Shown here: piece after piece, positions 1-6,682 of the stretch | How positions within the stretch are numbered: position 1 is the stretch's first letter | Layout of the letters: each line of letters opens with the position of its first letter | NCBI GenBank assembly: GCA_035302865.1 | Contig: DATGSF010000136.1 | Location: forward strand, 1 to 15,198 | Direction of reading: 5' to 3' | DNA from: DATGSF01 sp035302865 | GTDB taxonomy: Bacteria; Bacteroidota; Bacteroidia; Chitinophagales; Chitinophagaceae | Length of the DNA stretch: 15,198 nucleotides | Position numbers and translations under genes: made by a program | Notes under the pieces: model-generated | Databases searched by the model: none | Told to the model about the DNA's origin: nothing | Seen by the model: the letters and a program-made list of their open reading frames with translations, nothing else

Positions 1-873
1 TGGTTCTACTCCAGCTACAGCACGTGCGATAATTTTCGCCCTTGGTTTTAGTCCATATTTTTCCACAGCCTCTTTAGAAACAATTATCATAGCTGCAGCG
101 CCGTCGTTTACGCCACTACTATTTGCAGCAGTAACTGTTCCATCTTTTTTAAATGCCGGTCGCAATTTTGCTAATATTTCTAATGGAGAAAATCTTGGAT
201 GTTCATCTTCCTCAACAAGCATTGTTTTTCCTCGTCCTAAATCCACCTCTACGGGTAGTATTTCATCCTTAAATTTTCCAACTTCAAAAGCCTCTTTATA
301 TTTTTTTTGCGATTGATAAGCAAAAGCATCTTGTTCTTCCCTAGAAATCCCCCATTTTTCTGCCACATTTTCAGCCGTTTCTCCCATACTATAAGGATGA
401 TACATTTCCGAAAGCTTTGGATTTACAAATCTCCAACCAATTGTTGTATCATACATTTCAGGTATTCTATTAAAGGCTGTTTCTGATTTTGCCACTACAA
501 AAGGCGCTCTACTCATACTTTCCACACCGCCAGCAATATACACCTCACCATCTCCGGCTAAAATACTACGACTTGCATCCATAATGGCTTGCAGTCCTGA
601 TGCACAAAGCCTATTAACTGTATTTCCAGCAACAGAAACAGGCAAACCAGCTAATAACGCAGCCATTCTTGCCACATTTCTATTATCCTCCCCAGCTTGG
701 TTTGCGGAACCTGCAATTACATCCTCTATACTATCTGCAGGCAAATTTGGATTTCTTTGCATTAACTCTTTAATTACTAGTGCCAGCATATCATCTGGGC
801 GTACTTTACTTAAAGCTCCTCCATATTTTCCAATAGGAGTTCTTAAAGCATCTAGAATATAAACTTCCTTCAT
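1..873 (-). CDS. Thiolase (acetyl-CoA acyltransferase), 3' end beyond the window
   Basis: This is a thiolase of the acetyl-CoA C-acyltransferase/3-oxoadipyl-CoA thiolase type, catalysing thiolytic cleavage of, or Claisen condensation to, 3-oxoacyl-CoA in the cytoplasm. The minus-strand frame is open from the ATG at 873 to base 1, giving 291 codons of a family that is usually about 390-400 residues. The N-terminus reads MKEVYILDALRTPIGKYGG, the classic thiolase start. The acyl-accepting cysteine is Cys90 in NRLCASGLQA, followed by the GGVESMS motif, and NSSGVNDGAAA lies at 251-261. The C-terminal catalytic His and second Cys would lie off the left edge. The ATG overlaps the stop of the upstream gene by one base (TAATG), so translation is probably coupled. 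Exact substrate is uncertain: acetoacetyl-CoA, longer 3-oxoacyl-CoA and 3-oxoadipyl-CoA are all possible. Confidence 0.93.
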   Translation of the reverse strand, partial: MKEVYILDALRTPIGKYGGALSKVRPDDMLALVIKELMQRNPNLPADSIEDVIAGSANQAGEDNRNVARMAALLAGLPVSVAGNTVNRLCASGLQAIMDASRSILAGDGEVYIAGGVESMSRAPFVVAKSETAFNRIPEMYDTTIGWRFVNPKLSEMYHPYSMGETAENVAEKWGISREEQDAFAYQSQKKYKEAFEVGKFKDEILPVEVDLGRGKTMLVEEDEHPRFSPLEILAKLRPAFKKDGTVTAANSSGVNDGAAAMIIVSKEAVEKYGLKPRAKIIARAVAGVEP

Positions 874-1385
874 TATAAATTTTGTTTTTTGGGTAATAAA
901 TTTGTATCTCTAAACACTGAAATCAAATAGGTTAAATCCTCCGGTCTTTGAGTACCTATTAATAGAGTTTCTCCATTTTTAAAATGTACGCGCATCCCAT
1001 AATAACCACCAACAGTCATTGCTCTTTCTCTCCCAAATAATTTAGGTCTAAACCCCCAGCCCCAATAATCTTTTAAAGGCTTATAGCGCACCATTTCCAA
1101 ATCTTGTATTTCCTCCCAAGAAAAAAAGAAATTTCGCATTTGTATTGGCATATATCGAATATAAATCCCTTCTTTCTTAATCACCGTTTTCATTTCAAAA
1201 AAGCTAAGAAAAAAATACATTCCTAGCATAAATACAAAAGTTAAAAATAAAATTTGCACTCTATATACGCTATGGTCCACAAAAATCATTCTTATAATTT
1301 GCGCAAAGGGCACCAAGCCCATAATTCCGAAAACTAGGGTTAAATATTTTTTTCCGTATTTTTGAATTTCCACAAAGTATGCCAT
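873..1385 (-). CDS. Small two-TM protein with PH-like C-terminal domain
   Basis: I cannot name this protein beyond its architecture; it is 170 residues from the ATG at 1385. Two hydrophobic segments near the N-terminus (about residues 14-35 and 45-64) are followed by a soluble part rich in alternating beta-type sequence. This part contains FSWEEIQDLEMVRYKPL, a WGWGFR stretch and the ending ETLLIGTQRPEDL, a pattern I associate with bacterial PH-like membrane proteins. A longer reading from a TTG at 1406 is possible, but that codon falls inside a plausible -7 box (1404-1411), so the ATG is preferred. Its TAA overlaps the thiolase ATG, making a two-gene operon. Function is unknown and a metabolic link to the thiolase is not implied by the sequence. 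Confidence 0.85.
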   Translation of the reverse strand: MAYFVEIQKYGKKYLTLVFGIMGLVPFAQIIRMIFVDHSVYRVQILFLTFVFMLGMYFFLSFFEMKTVIKKEGIYIRYMPIQMRNFFFSWEEIQDLEMVRYKPLKDYWGWGFRPKLFGRERAMTVGGYYGMRVHFKNGETLLIGTQRPEDLTYLISVFRDTNLLPKKQNL

Positions 1386-1403
1386 AACTTTATTTAGGAC
1401 AAT

Positions 1404-1411
1404 CAATACTA
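1404..1411 (-). promoter_or_regulatory. Possible -7 box for the PH-like protein/thiolase operon
   Basis: On the minus strand this reads TAGTATTG, seven of eight matches to the Bacteroidota -7 consensus TAnnTTTG. It ends 18 bases before the ATG at 1385, close to the spacing at the kbl and metallopeptidase promoters nearby. No convincing -33 TTG is seen at the expected distance, so this is a weak call. Confidence 0.35.
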
Positions 1412-1430
1412 CATACTGATTTCAGTTTAG

Positions 1431-1474
1431 AAAGATTGCAATTTTTATTTTATAAAATACAAACTGCAATCTTT
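1431..1474 (-). terminator. Possible terminator of kbl
   Basis: A perfect 10-base inverted repeat, AAAGATTGCA at 1431-1440 and TGCAATCTTT at 1465-1474, is separated by a 24-base A+T-rich loop. It lies 6 bases beyond the kbl stop codon, where a terminator is expected. The clean T-run follows the hairpin on the plus strand rather than the minus strand, so termination of kbl is plausible but not textbook. It could instead be a regulatory palindrome for the next operon. Confidence 0.4.
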
Positions 1475-1480
1475 ATTTTT

Positions 1481-2671
1481 TTATTTAATCACATCCAATT
1501 CTTTTCCTATTTTAATAAAAGCTTCTACTGCTTTATCGATATGTTCTTTTTCATGTGCAGCTGATATTTGCACTCTAATCCTAGCTTCTCCTTTAGGTAC
1601 AACAGGATAAAAGAAGCCAATTACATACACTCCTTCTTCTAGCAATCTCGCCGCCATTTTTTGCGCCAAAACAGCGTCATATAACATTACAGGAGTAATA
1701 GGATGCTCACCAGGCAGTAAATCAAAACCAGCAGCTTCCATTTTGGAACGAAAATATTGGGTATTATTTTTTAGTTTATCTCTTAATTCACTGGTTTCAC
1801 CAATCAGCTTTAATGCTTGTAAAGATGCTCCTACAACTGCAGGTGCTAATGTATTACTGAATAAATAAGGTCTGCTCTTTTGTCTTAAAATCTCAATAAT
1901 TTCTTTTTTTCCTGAAGTAAATCCTCCATTTGCTCCACCTAAAGCTTTTCCTAAAGTAGAAGTTACAATATCTATCCTATCCATAACTCCTTGTAGTTCA
2001 TGCACCCCTCTACCATTTTCACCCATAAAACCAGAAGAGTGGCTTTCATCAATCATAACTAGAGCTCCATACTTATCAGCCAAATCACATATTTTATCTA
2101 ATTGCGCAATAGTACCATCCATAGAGAATACAGAATCTGTAACAATAAGTTTTGTTCTAGCGTCTTTATGTTTTATTAATTGTGCTTCTAAGTCTTCCAT
2201 GTCGTTATGCTTGTAACGTGCTCTAGCTGCTTTACACAAACGAACTCCATCAATTATAGAAGCATGGTTTAAAGCATCTGATACAATTACATCTTCCGGA
2301 CCTAATAAAGGCTCAAAAACTCCTGCATTTGCATCAAAGCAAGCAACATAAAGAATAGTGTCTTCCATCCCTACAAATTTTGACAATTCCTCTTCTAATT
2401 GCTTATGAATATCCTGTGTTCCACAAATAAAGCGGACAGAACTCATTCCATATCCACGATTGTCTAATGTTTTATGAGCTGCTTCAACAACTTCTGGGTG
2501 GGAAGAAAGCCCTAAATAATTATTTGCACAGAAATTTAAAACTTTTTCTCCATTTACAATAATTTCAGGTCCTTGAACACTTTCTATATAGCGTTCACTT
2601 TTAAACAAACCGTCCGATTCAATTTGTTTTAACTCTTCTTGTAATCTTTGATAAAATGCTTTTTTACTCAT
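1481..2671 (-). CDS. kbl: Glycine C-acetyltransferase (2-amino-3-ketobutyrate CoA ligase)
   Basis: Kbl is a cytoplasmic PLP enzyme of the alpha-oxoamine synthase family. It converts 2-amino-3-oxobutanoate plus CoA to glycine plus acetyl-CoA in threonine degradation. The protein is 396 residues from the ATG at 2671, matching the usual length of about 398. The PLP lysine is Lys242 in STLGKALGGANGG; DESHSSGFMG at 208-217 and the N-terminal NFCANNYLGL motif are intact. A seven-codon-longer reading from a TTG at 2692 is rejected because that TTG is part of the -7 promoter box, and known Kbl proteins begin as MSKKAFYQRL does here. Threonine dehydrogenase (tdh), its usual partner, is not in the window. 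Sister enzymes (KAS-type 8-amino-7-oxononanoate synthase, serine palmitoyltransferase) share the fold, but the overall match is to Kbl. Confidence 0.95.
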   Translation of the reverse strand: MSKKAFYQRLQEELKQIESDGLFKSERYIESVQGPEIIVNGEKVLNFCANNYLGLSSHPEVVEAAHKTLDNRGYGMSSVRFICGTQDIHKQLEEELSKFVGMEDTILYVACFDANAGVFEPLLGPEDVIVSDALNHASIIDGVRLCKAARARYKHNDMEDLEAQLIKHKDARTKLIVTDSVFSMDGTIAQLDKICDLADKYGALVMIDESHSSGFMGENGRGVHELQGVMDRIDIVTSTLGKALGGANGGFTSGKKEIIEILRQKSRPYLFSNTLAPAVVGASLQALKLIGETSELRDKLKNNTQYFRSKMEAAGFDLLPGEHPITPVMLYDAVLAQKMAARLLEEGVYVIGFFYPVVPKGEARIRVQISAAHEKEHIDKAVEAFIKIGKELDVIK

Positions 2672-2689
2672 TATATAATTTATTTTCCA

Positions 2690-2697
2690 CAAAGTTA
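2690..2697 (-). promoter_or_regulatory. -7 box of kbl promoter
   Basis: The minus strand reads TAACTTTG, a perfect match to the Bacteroidota -7 element TAnnTTTG, ending 18 bases before the kbl ATG at 2671. It implies a 5' leader of only about a dozen bases. No clear -33 TTG is visible. The box overlaps the alternative TTG start at 2692 and so argues for the ATG. Confidence 0.55.
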
Positions 2698-2739
2698 ATA
2701 AATTTAAAGTTGCTCTTAAAGTTTTACATTTTTTTTATA

Positions 2740-2773
2740 TCTGCGCCTTTTTTCTGAAAAAATGATATCTTTG
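2740..2773 (+). promoter_or_regulatory. Promoter of the metallopeptidase-gldA operon
   Basis: TATCTTTG at 2766-2773 matches the Bacteroidota -7 element TAnnTTTG exactly. A TCTG at 2740-2743 lies 22 bases upstream and could serve as a degenerate -33 TTTG. The -7 box ends 21 bases before the ATG at 2795 and overlaps the first codons of the longer open frame that begins at 2762, which therefore should not be translated from this promoter. Confidence 0.55.
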
Positions 2774-2794
2774 AATTTTAAAAATCTTTTATTG

Positions 2795-3652
2795 ATGGAT
2801 TGGAAAAAAGGCAGAAAAAGTAGAAATGTTCAAGATCGCCGAAAAGGCGGTGCTGGAAAAGTTGCTGCTGGAGGTGGTGGCTTATTAATAATTGGAATAA
2901 TAATTAGTCTGATAACAGGTCAAGATTTCACTTCTTTCTTTGCGGGAAACAATTTAAATCTTGGAACTTCTCAAGAAAGTTATGAATATATTACTGACTT
3001 TGATCAGGAGGACAGCCTCGGGGAAATGGTAAGCGTAATGCTTGCAAGTACTGAGGATGTTTGGACAAGAATATTTGAGGAACAAAATTTAGGTCGTCCT
3101 TATAGTGAGCCTGACTTGGTATTATTTAGAGGCCAAACACAAAGTGCTTGTGGCATGGGTGCAGCAAGTATGGGTCCCTTTTATTGTCCTGCAGATTCGA
3201 GTGTTTATATTGATTTGAGTTTTTGCAATGAATTAAGAACCCGCTTTAAAGCACCAGGAAATTTTGCTATAGCCTATGTTATTGGTCATGAGGTAGGTCA
3301 TCATATTCAGACCTTATTAGGAATTTCACAGCAAGTGCAAGCACAGCGAGGAAGGATTTCCGAAAAGGAATACAATAAATTATCGGTAAAGTTAGAATTA
3401 CAAGCAGATTTTTTAGCTGGTGTTTGGGCGTATTATGAATTACGAAGTACGGGCATGATTCAAGATGGGGATTTAGAGGTAGCTTTAAATGCGGCGAATG
3501 CTATAGGAGATGATAAATTACAAATGGAAGCACAGGGTTATGTGGTTCCTGATGCATTTACACATGGCACCTCAGAACAAAGGATGTATTGGTTTAAAAA
3601 AGGATTTGAAACTGGAGACCTAAGATTAGGAAATTATAATAACATACAATAG
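2795..3652 (+). CDS. YpfJ-type zinc metallopeptidase, membrane anchored
   Basis: This is a neutral zinc metallopeptidase of the YpfJ family (putative_zinc, about 285-300 residues). It is 285 residues from the ATG at 2795, beginning MDWKKGRKSRNVQDRRKGG, which matches the basic N-terminus shared by the family. A single hydrophobic segment at about 30-42 follows a Gly-rich linker and probably anchors it in the inner membrane. The zinc motif HEVGHH has His165, Glu166 and His169, and ELQAD near residue 201 provides a likely third ligand. FRGQTQSACGMG and GPFYCPADSSVYID are further family blocks. A start at 2762 would add 11 residues but is inside the promoter. It is followed by gldA after 6 bases. 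Its physiological substrate is not known. Confidence 0.92.
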   Translation: MDWKKGRKSRNVQDRRKGGAGKVAAGGGGLLIIGIIISLITGQDFTSFFAGNNLNLGTSQESYEYITDFDQEDSLGEMVSVMLASTEDVWTRIFEEQNLGRPYSEPDLVLFRGQTQSACGMGAASMGPFYCPADSSVYIDLSFCNELRTRFKAPGNFAIAYVIGHEVGHHIQTLLGISQQVQAQRGRISEKEYNKLSVKLELQADFLAGVWAYYELRSTGMIQDGDLEVALNAANAIGDDKLQMEAQGYVVPDAFTHGTSEQRMYWFKKGFETGDLRLGNYNNIQ

Positions 3653-3658
3653 TCAAAA

Positions 3659-4570
3659 ATGTCAATTGAAGTTAAGAATTTAACAAAAATATTTGGTGAG
3701 CAAAGAGCTGTAGATAATATTTCTTTTAATATAGAAAAAGGCAATATAGTGGGCTTTTTAGGCCCAAACGGAGCTGGAAAATCAACTACGATGAAAATGT
3801 TAACTACTTTTATCCCTCCTACAACTGGGAAGGCATTAGTTAATGGTTTTGACATTGTAAGAAATCCTATAGAAGTAAGAAAAACTGTAGGTTATCTGCC
3901 AGAAAAAAATCCATTGTATGAGGATATGAATGTGGTAGAATATTTAAATTTTTGTGCTGGCATTCATCAATTAGGCAAACTAAAAAAAGAACGTGTAGAT
4001 GAAATGATTGCATTAACGCAATTACAAAAGGAGGCACATAAAAAAATAGGAGCTTTATCAAAAGGATATAAGCAAAGAGTAGGACTTGCTCAAGCAATGA
4101 TTCATCATCCTGATGTACTCATTTTGGACGAGCCTACTAGCGGATTAGATCCAAATCAAATTCGAGATATACGAGAACTCATTGTCAATATTGGGAAAAG
4201 TAGGACAGTTTTACTTTCTACTCATATTATGCAAGAGGTACAGGCGATGTGCAATCGCGTTATTATAATTAACAATGGGAAAGTTGTAGTTGATAAAAAT
4301 ATTGAAGATTTAGACACTTCCCATAAAAATGCAAATATTTTAATAGTTCGATTTCAGAAAGCAGCTAATTCTGAATTTTGGAAAGAATTTACAGCTTTAC
4401 AACAAGTGGAAGAAGGTAATGAAACATATAGTTATAGATTGCATGCTAAAAACATTCAAAAATTAAGGCAAGAGTTATTAGAAAAATCTTTACAAGCAGG
4501 ATTGGAAATTGAATCTATGAGTAATGAAAAGCAGAGTTTAGAGGATATATTCCAATCTTATACCAAATAA
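3659..4570 (+). CDS. gldA: Gliding-motility-type ABC transporter ATPase GldA
   Basis: This is an ABC ATPase of 303 residues, the usual length for GldA. In Flavobacterium johnsoniae, GldA works with the membrane proteins GldF and GldG in an ABC transporter needed for gliding. The Walker A motif GPNGAGKSTT is at 35-44, the signature LSKGYKQRVG at 133-142, Walker B VLILDEPT at 153-160 and the H-loop His189 in LSTHIMQE. The C-terminal 100 residues form the accessory region typical of this subfamily, ending SLEDIFQSYTK. It sits in an apparent operon with the zinc metallopeptidase (6-base gap). No gldF or gldG is adjacent, so partners must be elsewhere, or this is a GldA-like ATPase with another partner. 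Many Bacteroidota that do not glide also carry such genes. Confidence 0.85.
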   Translation: MSIEVKNLTKIFGEQRAVDNISFNIEKGNIVGFLGPNGAGKSTTMKMLTTFIPPTTGKALVNGFDIVRNPIEVRKTVGYLPEKNPLYEDMNVVEYLNFCAGIHQLGKLKKERVDEMIALTQLQKEAHKKIGALSKGYKQRVGLAQAMIHHPDVLILDEPTSGLDPNQIRDIRELIVNIGKSRTVLLSTHIMQEVQAMCNRVIIINNGKVVVDKNIEDLDTSHKNANILIVRFQKAANSEFWKEFTALQQVEEGNETYSYRLHAKNIQKLRQELLEKSLQAGLEIESMSNEKQSLEDIFQSYTK

Positions 4571-5026
4571 AGATTTTTACATATATTTAAAGCTTAAAAA
4601 AGAATAGTACTCTTTGATTAACTCTTATCTTTTTGCATTACAGTCTATTTTAAAAATACGTATTACTTTTTCATTCTTATTCTTTCCGAAAAATCCAACG
4701 AGGGAAGAATTCAGTATTTTCTGTGAATAGAAAAGCTAAGAAAATTACAGAAAACCATATAAAAGCTAAAAGGAGTTATCTTTTTTAACAGATAGCTCCT
4801 TTTAACTTTTTTAAATAAACAAAACCAATAAAAAAGCAAGAAAATCGTAATTCCATAAAAATTTATAGTTTACATATATTATTTATTCAAGATAAAATAT
4901 CCCAAACTAATATTTCTTCCTTTGACTTTAAAATTAAGCTTTTATTTTCAATTGACCAATTAAAAATAGATTAAAAATTAAGAAAGTATTTTATTTCATT
5001 TAATTTAGTATTTTAGTAGCTCATAA
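4571..5026. other. Gene-poor intergenic after gldA
   Basis: No convincing gene is seen in this A+T-rich stretch. It contains the hairpin terminator at 4768-4803 and two copies of AAAAGCTAA (4731-4739 and 4761-4769). On the minus strand a frame from 4775 to its stop at 4677 is open for 32 codons, with a hydrophobic run followed by FFPRWIFRKE. It has no start codon and may be a gene remnant or chance. Confidence 0.5.
4768..4803 (+). terminator. Rho-independent terminator, possibly bidirectional
   Basis: A 14-base-pair stem with one G-U pair is formed by AAAAGGAGTTATCT at 4768-4781 and AGATAGCTCCTTTT at 4790-4803. The loop is 8 bases, and a run of T follows at 4807-4812. It is the first strong terminator after gldA, about 200 bases beyond its stop. 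T-rich sequence on the opposite side would let it work for minus-strand transcripts too. Confidence 0.75.
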
Positions 5027-5206
5027 AACAACTTATGCCGTAAAAAAGAATCAATACACGATATGGAAAATTCTTATCTAGAAATAACATTAGCTCTAGA
5101 TCAAGAAATTCTTATTTGCCCTTATAAAGTAAATAAAGATTTGGGCAATTTTTTATTGATTGATGCTTTCAGTAAAAAAACCATCGGTGCTGCATGTATT
5201 CAATAA
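5027..5206 (+). pseudogene. Remnant of cysN-like gene (sulfate adenylyltransferase subunit 1), 3' end
   Basis: A short open frame, with a possible ATG at 5063 and a stop at 5204-5206, resembles only the last 45 or so residues of CysN, the GTPase subunit of ATP sulfurylase. The matching pattern is the family's ending of the form PY-x-x-N-x-x-x-G-x-F-x-L-ID, then T-V/I-G-A. Here it is CPYKVNKDLGNFLLIDAF followed by KKTIGAACIQ and stop. Just before it, SIHDMENS occupies the place of the INDIG motif. There is no room for the GTPase domain or most of the beta-barrel domains. In the neighbouring frame at about 5004-5050, LVAHKTTYAVK resembles the preceding block, suggesting a frameshifted, partly deleted remnant. 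An orphan 47-residue gene is less likely. Confidence 0.6.
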
Positions 5207-5211
5207 GTTTT

Positions 5212-5450
5212 TTAACCCGAATTATTCACCGCAAAAACTTGTTTTGGTATATAAGTTATTGATAAATAACATCTTAAGATGAAAATTATTGAAATAATAA
5301 TAACCCAAATTTGGGGTATAATATTTTCATTTTGCTTGGATTTATTTTTATACCTTTTTCGTTACAAGCCCTTTGCAGTACCCAAGTACAGCTACAGGAC
5401 TTGATGCCTCAAAGCTATTTAAAATAAATCTCATGAATAATGCGGGTTAA
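5212..5450. mobile_element. MITE-like element with 17-base inverted ends and TTAA borders
   Basis: The ends are inverted repeats: TTAACCCGAATTATTCA at 5212-5228 and TGAATAATGCGGGTTAA at 5434-5450, with 16 of 17 positions complementary. The outer four bases on both sides are TTAA, which fits a palindromic target duplication of the kind made by IS1380/piggyBac-related transposases, although TTAA could also simply be part of the repeat. The 239-base interior has no transposase. It contains a perfect 12-base palindrome, CCCAAATTTGGG at 5304-5315, and an unremarkable 41-codon open frame (5279-5404). The element begins 5 bases after the cysN remnant, and its right TTAA contains the stop codon of the glycosyltransferase gene. 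Confidence 0.65.
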
Positions 5451-6613
5451 TTTAAAACAGGGATTTCCTTCCAAAATTTCCAATTTTCATCACCAAAATG
5501 ATGATAAACATGTAAAAAATTAGGCTTGATTTGTTCTTTTTCAGAAAGTTGTAAAGTATTTTTATCCACCCATTTAAGTTGTGGATTATAAAAATCTGCA
5601 ATTAAATTCCATTTCTTATCTAAAACAGGATGTGCTTCTAAACCCATTTTCCAGACGGTAGCTATCAAAGTTCCTTGGTCTCTCGTTTTCCAAGCAGAAT
5701 CTTTAAAAATATCCATAGTTTTTGTAAACCACCTTTCTAAAAAATCATGTGATTTATCATCAAATAAAAAGACACCTCCATTCCAATGTTGAAATTTATC
5801 TGCAACCTTAATATTGAATTTTTTATAAATTTCTTCTTGCAAATGTGGACAATTTGCTGGTTTCCAAAGTTCTTTTCCATTTGGACTTATTGGTTGCATT
5901 TTGAAAACATTCCATTTCAAGCCTGCTTCCTTAGCAGCATCAAACATATTGATTTGATGCATAAAAGCTATATTATCATTTTTTATCCAAACATTATTTT
6001 TTCTATCACAATAGATAGTATCAGTTAAATAGAATTTATTCCTGCTAAATAAATAAGTAAATCCAAAGAGCAATTTTTTCCAAAAACTTTTATTTTTATT
6101 TTCATAAGCTTCCTGCCATTCTCTTCTTGCTTCTATAATTTCTTCATTATTAGATAATCTATATTTATCTTTTTTATCCATTACCTCACTAAGCCTTTCT
6201 CTATATTCTTGCTCCTTTAAACAGGCACAATATACCGCATAGGGAGCAAATTCATTTATCACACAATGATCAGGGGCAAAACTAATGGGAGCAAGATATT
6301 CCTTAAATATATTATTTATATCCGAATTTAGAGCAATGATATCGGTGTCTAAATAACAATAAGTATTTCCTTTGGGAACAAATTGATGAATTCCGGTCTT
6401 TAAATAAATACTCGCTTGATGATGATCGAAATCTTTTGGCGTTTTTATATCAATTATTGTATCATGCACAATAGGAATTTCATTTCTTGATGAATCCGTA
6501 AGTATCCAAATAGGGTATTTAGAAAACTTTTTAAGGTATTTTAAAGAAAAATGCAGTGTATCTATATGTTCTCTAGCACCACAAACTACAAATATGAAGA
6601 TACTTTGCTCCAA
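5447..6613 (-). CDS. GT8-like glycosyltransferase of a surface polysaccharide locus
   Basis: This 388-residue soluble protein has the layout of a GT-A glycosyltransferase similar to family GT8. It would transfer a sugar from a nucleotide donor during polysaccharide assembly at the cytoplasmic face of the membrane. YCYLDTDIIAL carries the metal-binding DxD (Asp89-Thr-Asp91). WNGGVFLFD (277-285), TRDQGTL (310-316) and LHVYHHFGD (367-375) correspond to the NxGV, DQ and terminal His blocks. About 100 residues between the DxD and NGG motifs are charged and unlike GT8 (for instance REWQEAYENKNK), probably an insertion. No ATG is available: the only reasonable start is TTG at 6613, with a stop in frame a short way upstream. 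The TAA stop lies in the TTAA border of the adjacent mobile element, so the natural C-terminus may have been altered. Donor and acceptor are unknown. Confidence 0.75.
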   Translation of the reverse strand: MEQSIFIFVVCGAREHIDTLHFSLKYLKKFSKYPIWILTDSSRNEIPIVHDTIIDIKTPKDFDHHQASIYLKTGIHQFVPKGNTYCYLDTDIIALNSDINNIFKEYLAPISFAPDHCVINEFAPYAVYCACLKEQEYRERLSEVMDKKDKYRLSNNEEIIEARREWQEAYENKNKSFWKKLLFGFTYLFSRNKFYLTDTIYCDRKNNVWIKNDNIAFMHQINMFDAAKEAGLKWNVFKMQPISPNGKELWKPANCPHLQEEIYKKFNIKVADKFQHWNGGVFLFDDKSHDFLERWFTKTMDIFKDSAWKTRDQGTLIATVWKMGLEAHPVLDKKWNLIADFYNPQLKWVDKNTLQLSEKEQIKPNFLHVYHHFGDENWKFWKEIPVLN

Positions 6614-6682
6614 AATATAAGTTTTTAAATAGTTTCAATTTAATTCATGCTGGAATAATTAACAAGGAAATAAGTAAAATTT

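Noticed and set aside
584..862. Plus-strand open frame of 92 codons opposite the thiolase
   Set aside because: It is antisense to a clearly coding thiolase frame with its active-site motif and has no family resemblance of its own.
3634..4097. Minus-strand open frames within gldA
   Set aside because: They are antisense to intact ABC ATPase motifs and have no start context or homology that I recognise.
4599..4615. Small hairpin AAAGA/TCTTT just after gldA
   Set aside because: A five-base A+T-rich stem is too weak to call a terminator when a 14-pair stem lies downstream.
5279..5404. 41-codon plus-strand open frame inside the MITE-like element
   Set aside because: It is short and hydrophobic with no recognisable family, and such a frame is expected by chance in A+T-rich DNA.
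6614..6682. Weak inverted repeat between epimerase and glycosyltransferase as a terminator
   Set aside because: The AATTATTC/GAATTAAATT arms are short, A+T-only in large part and need a bulge; no T-run follows.
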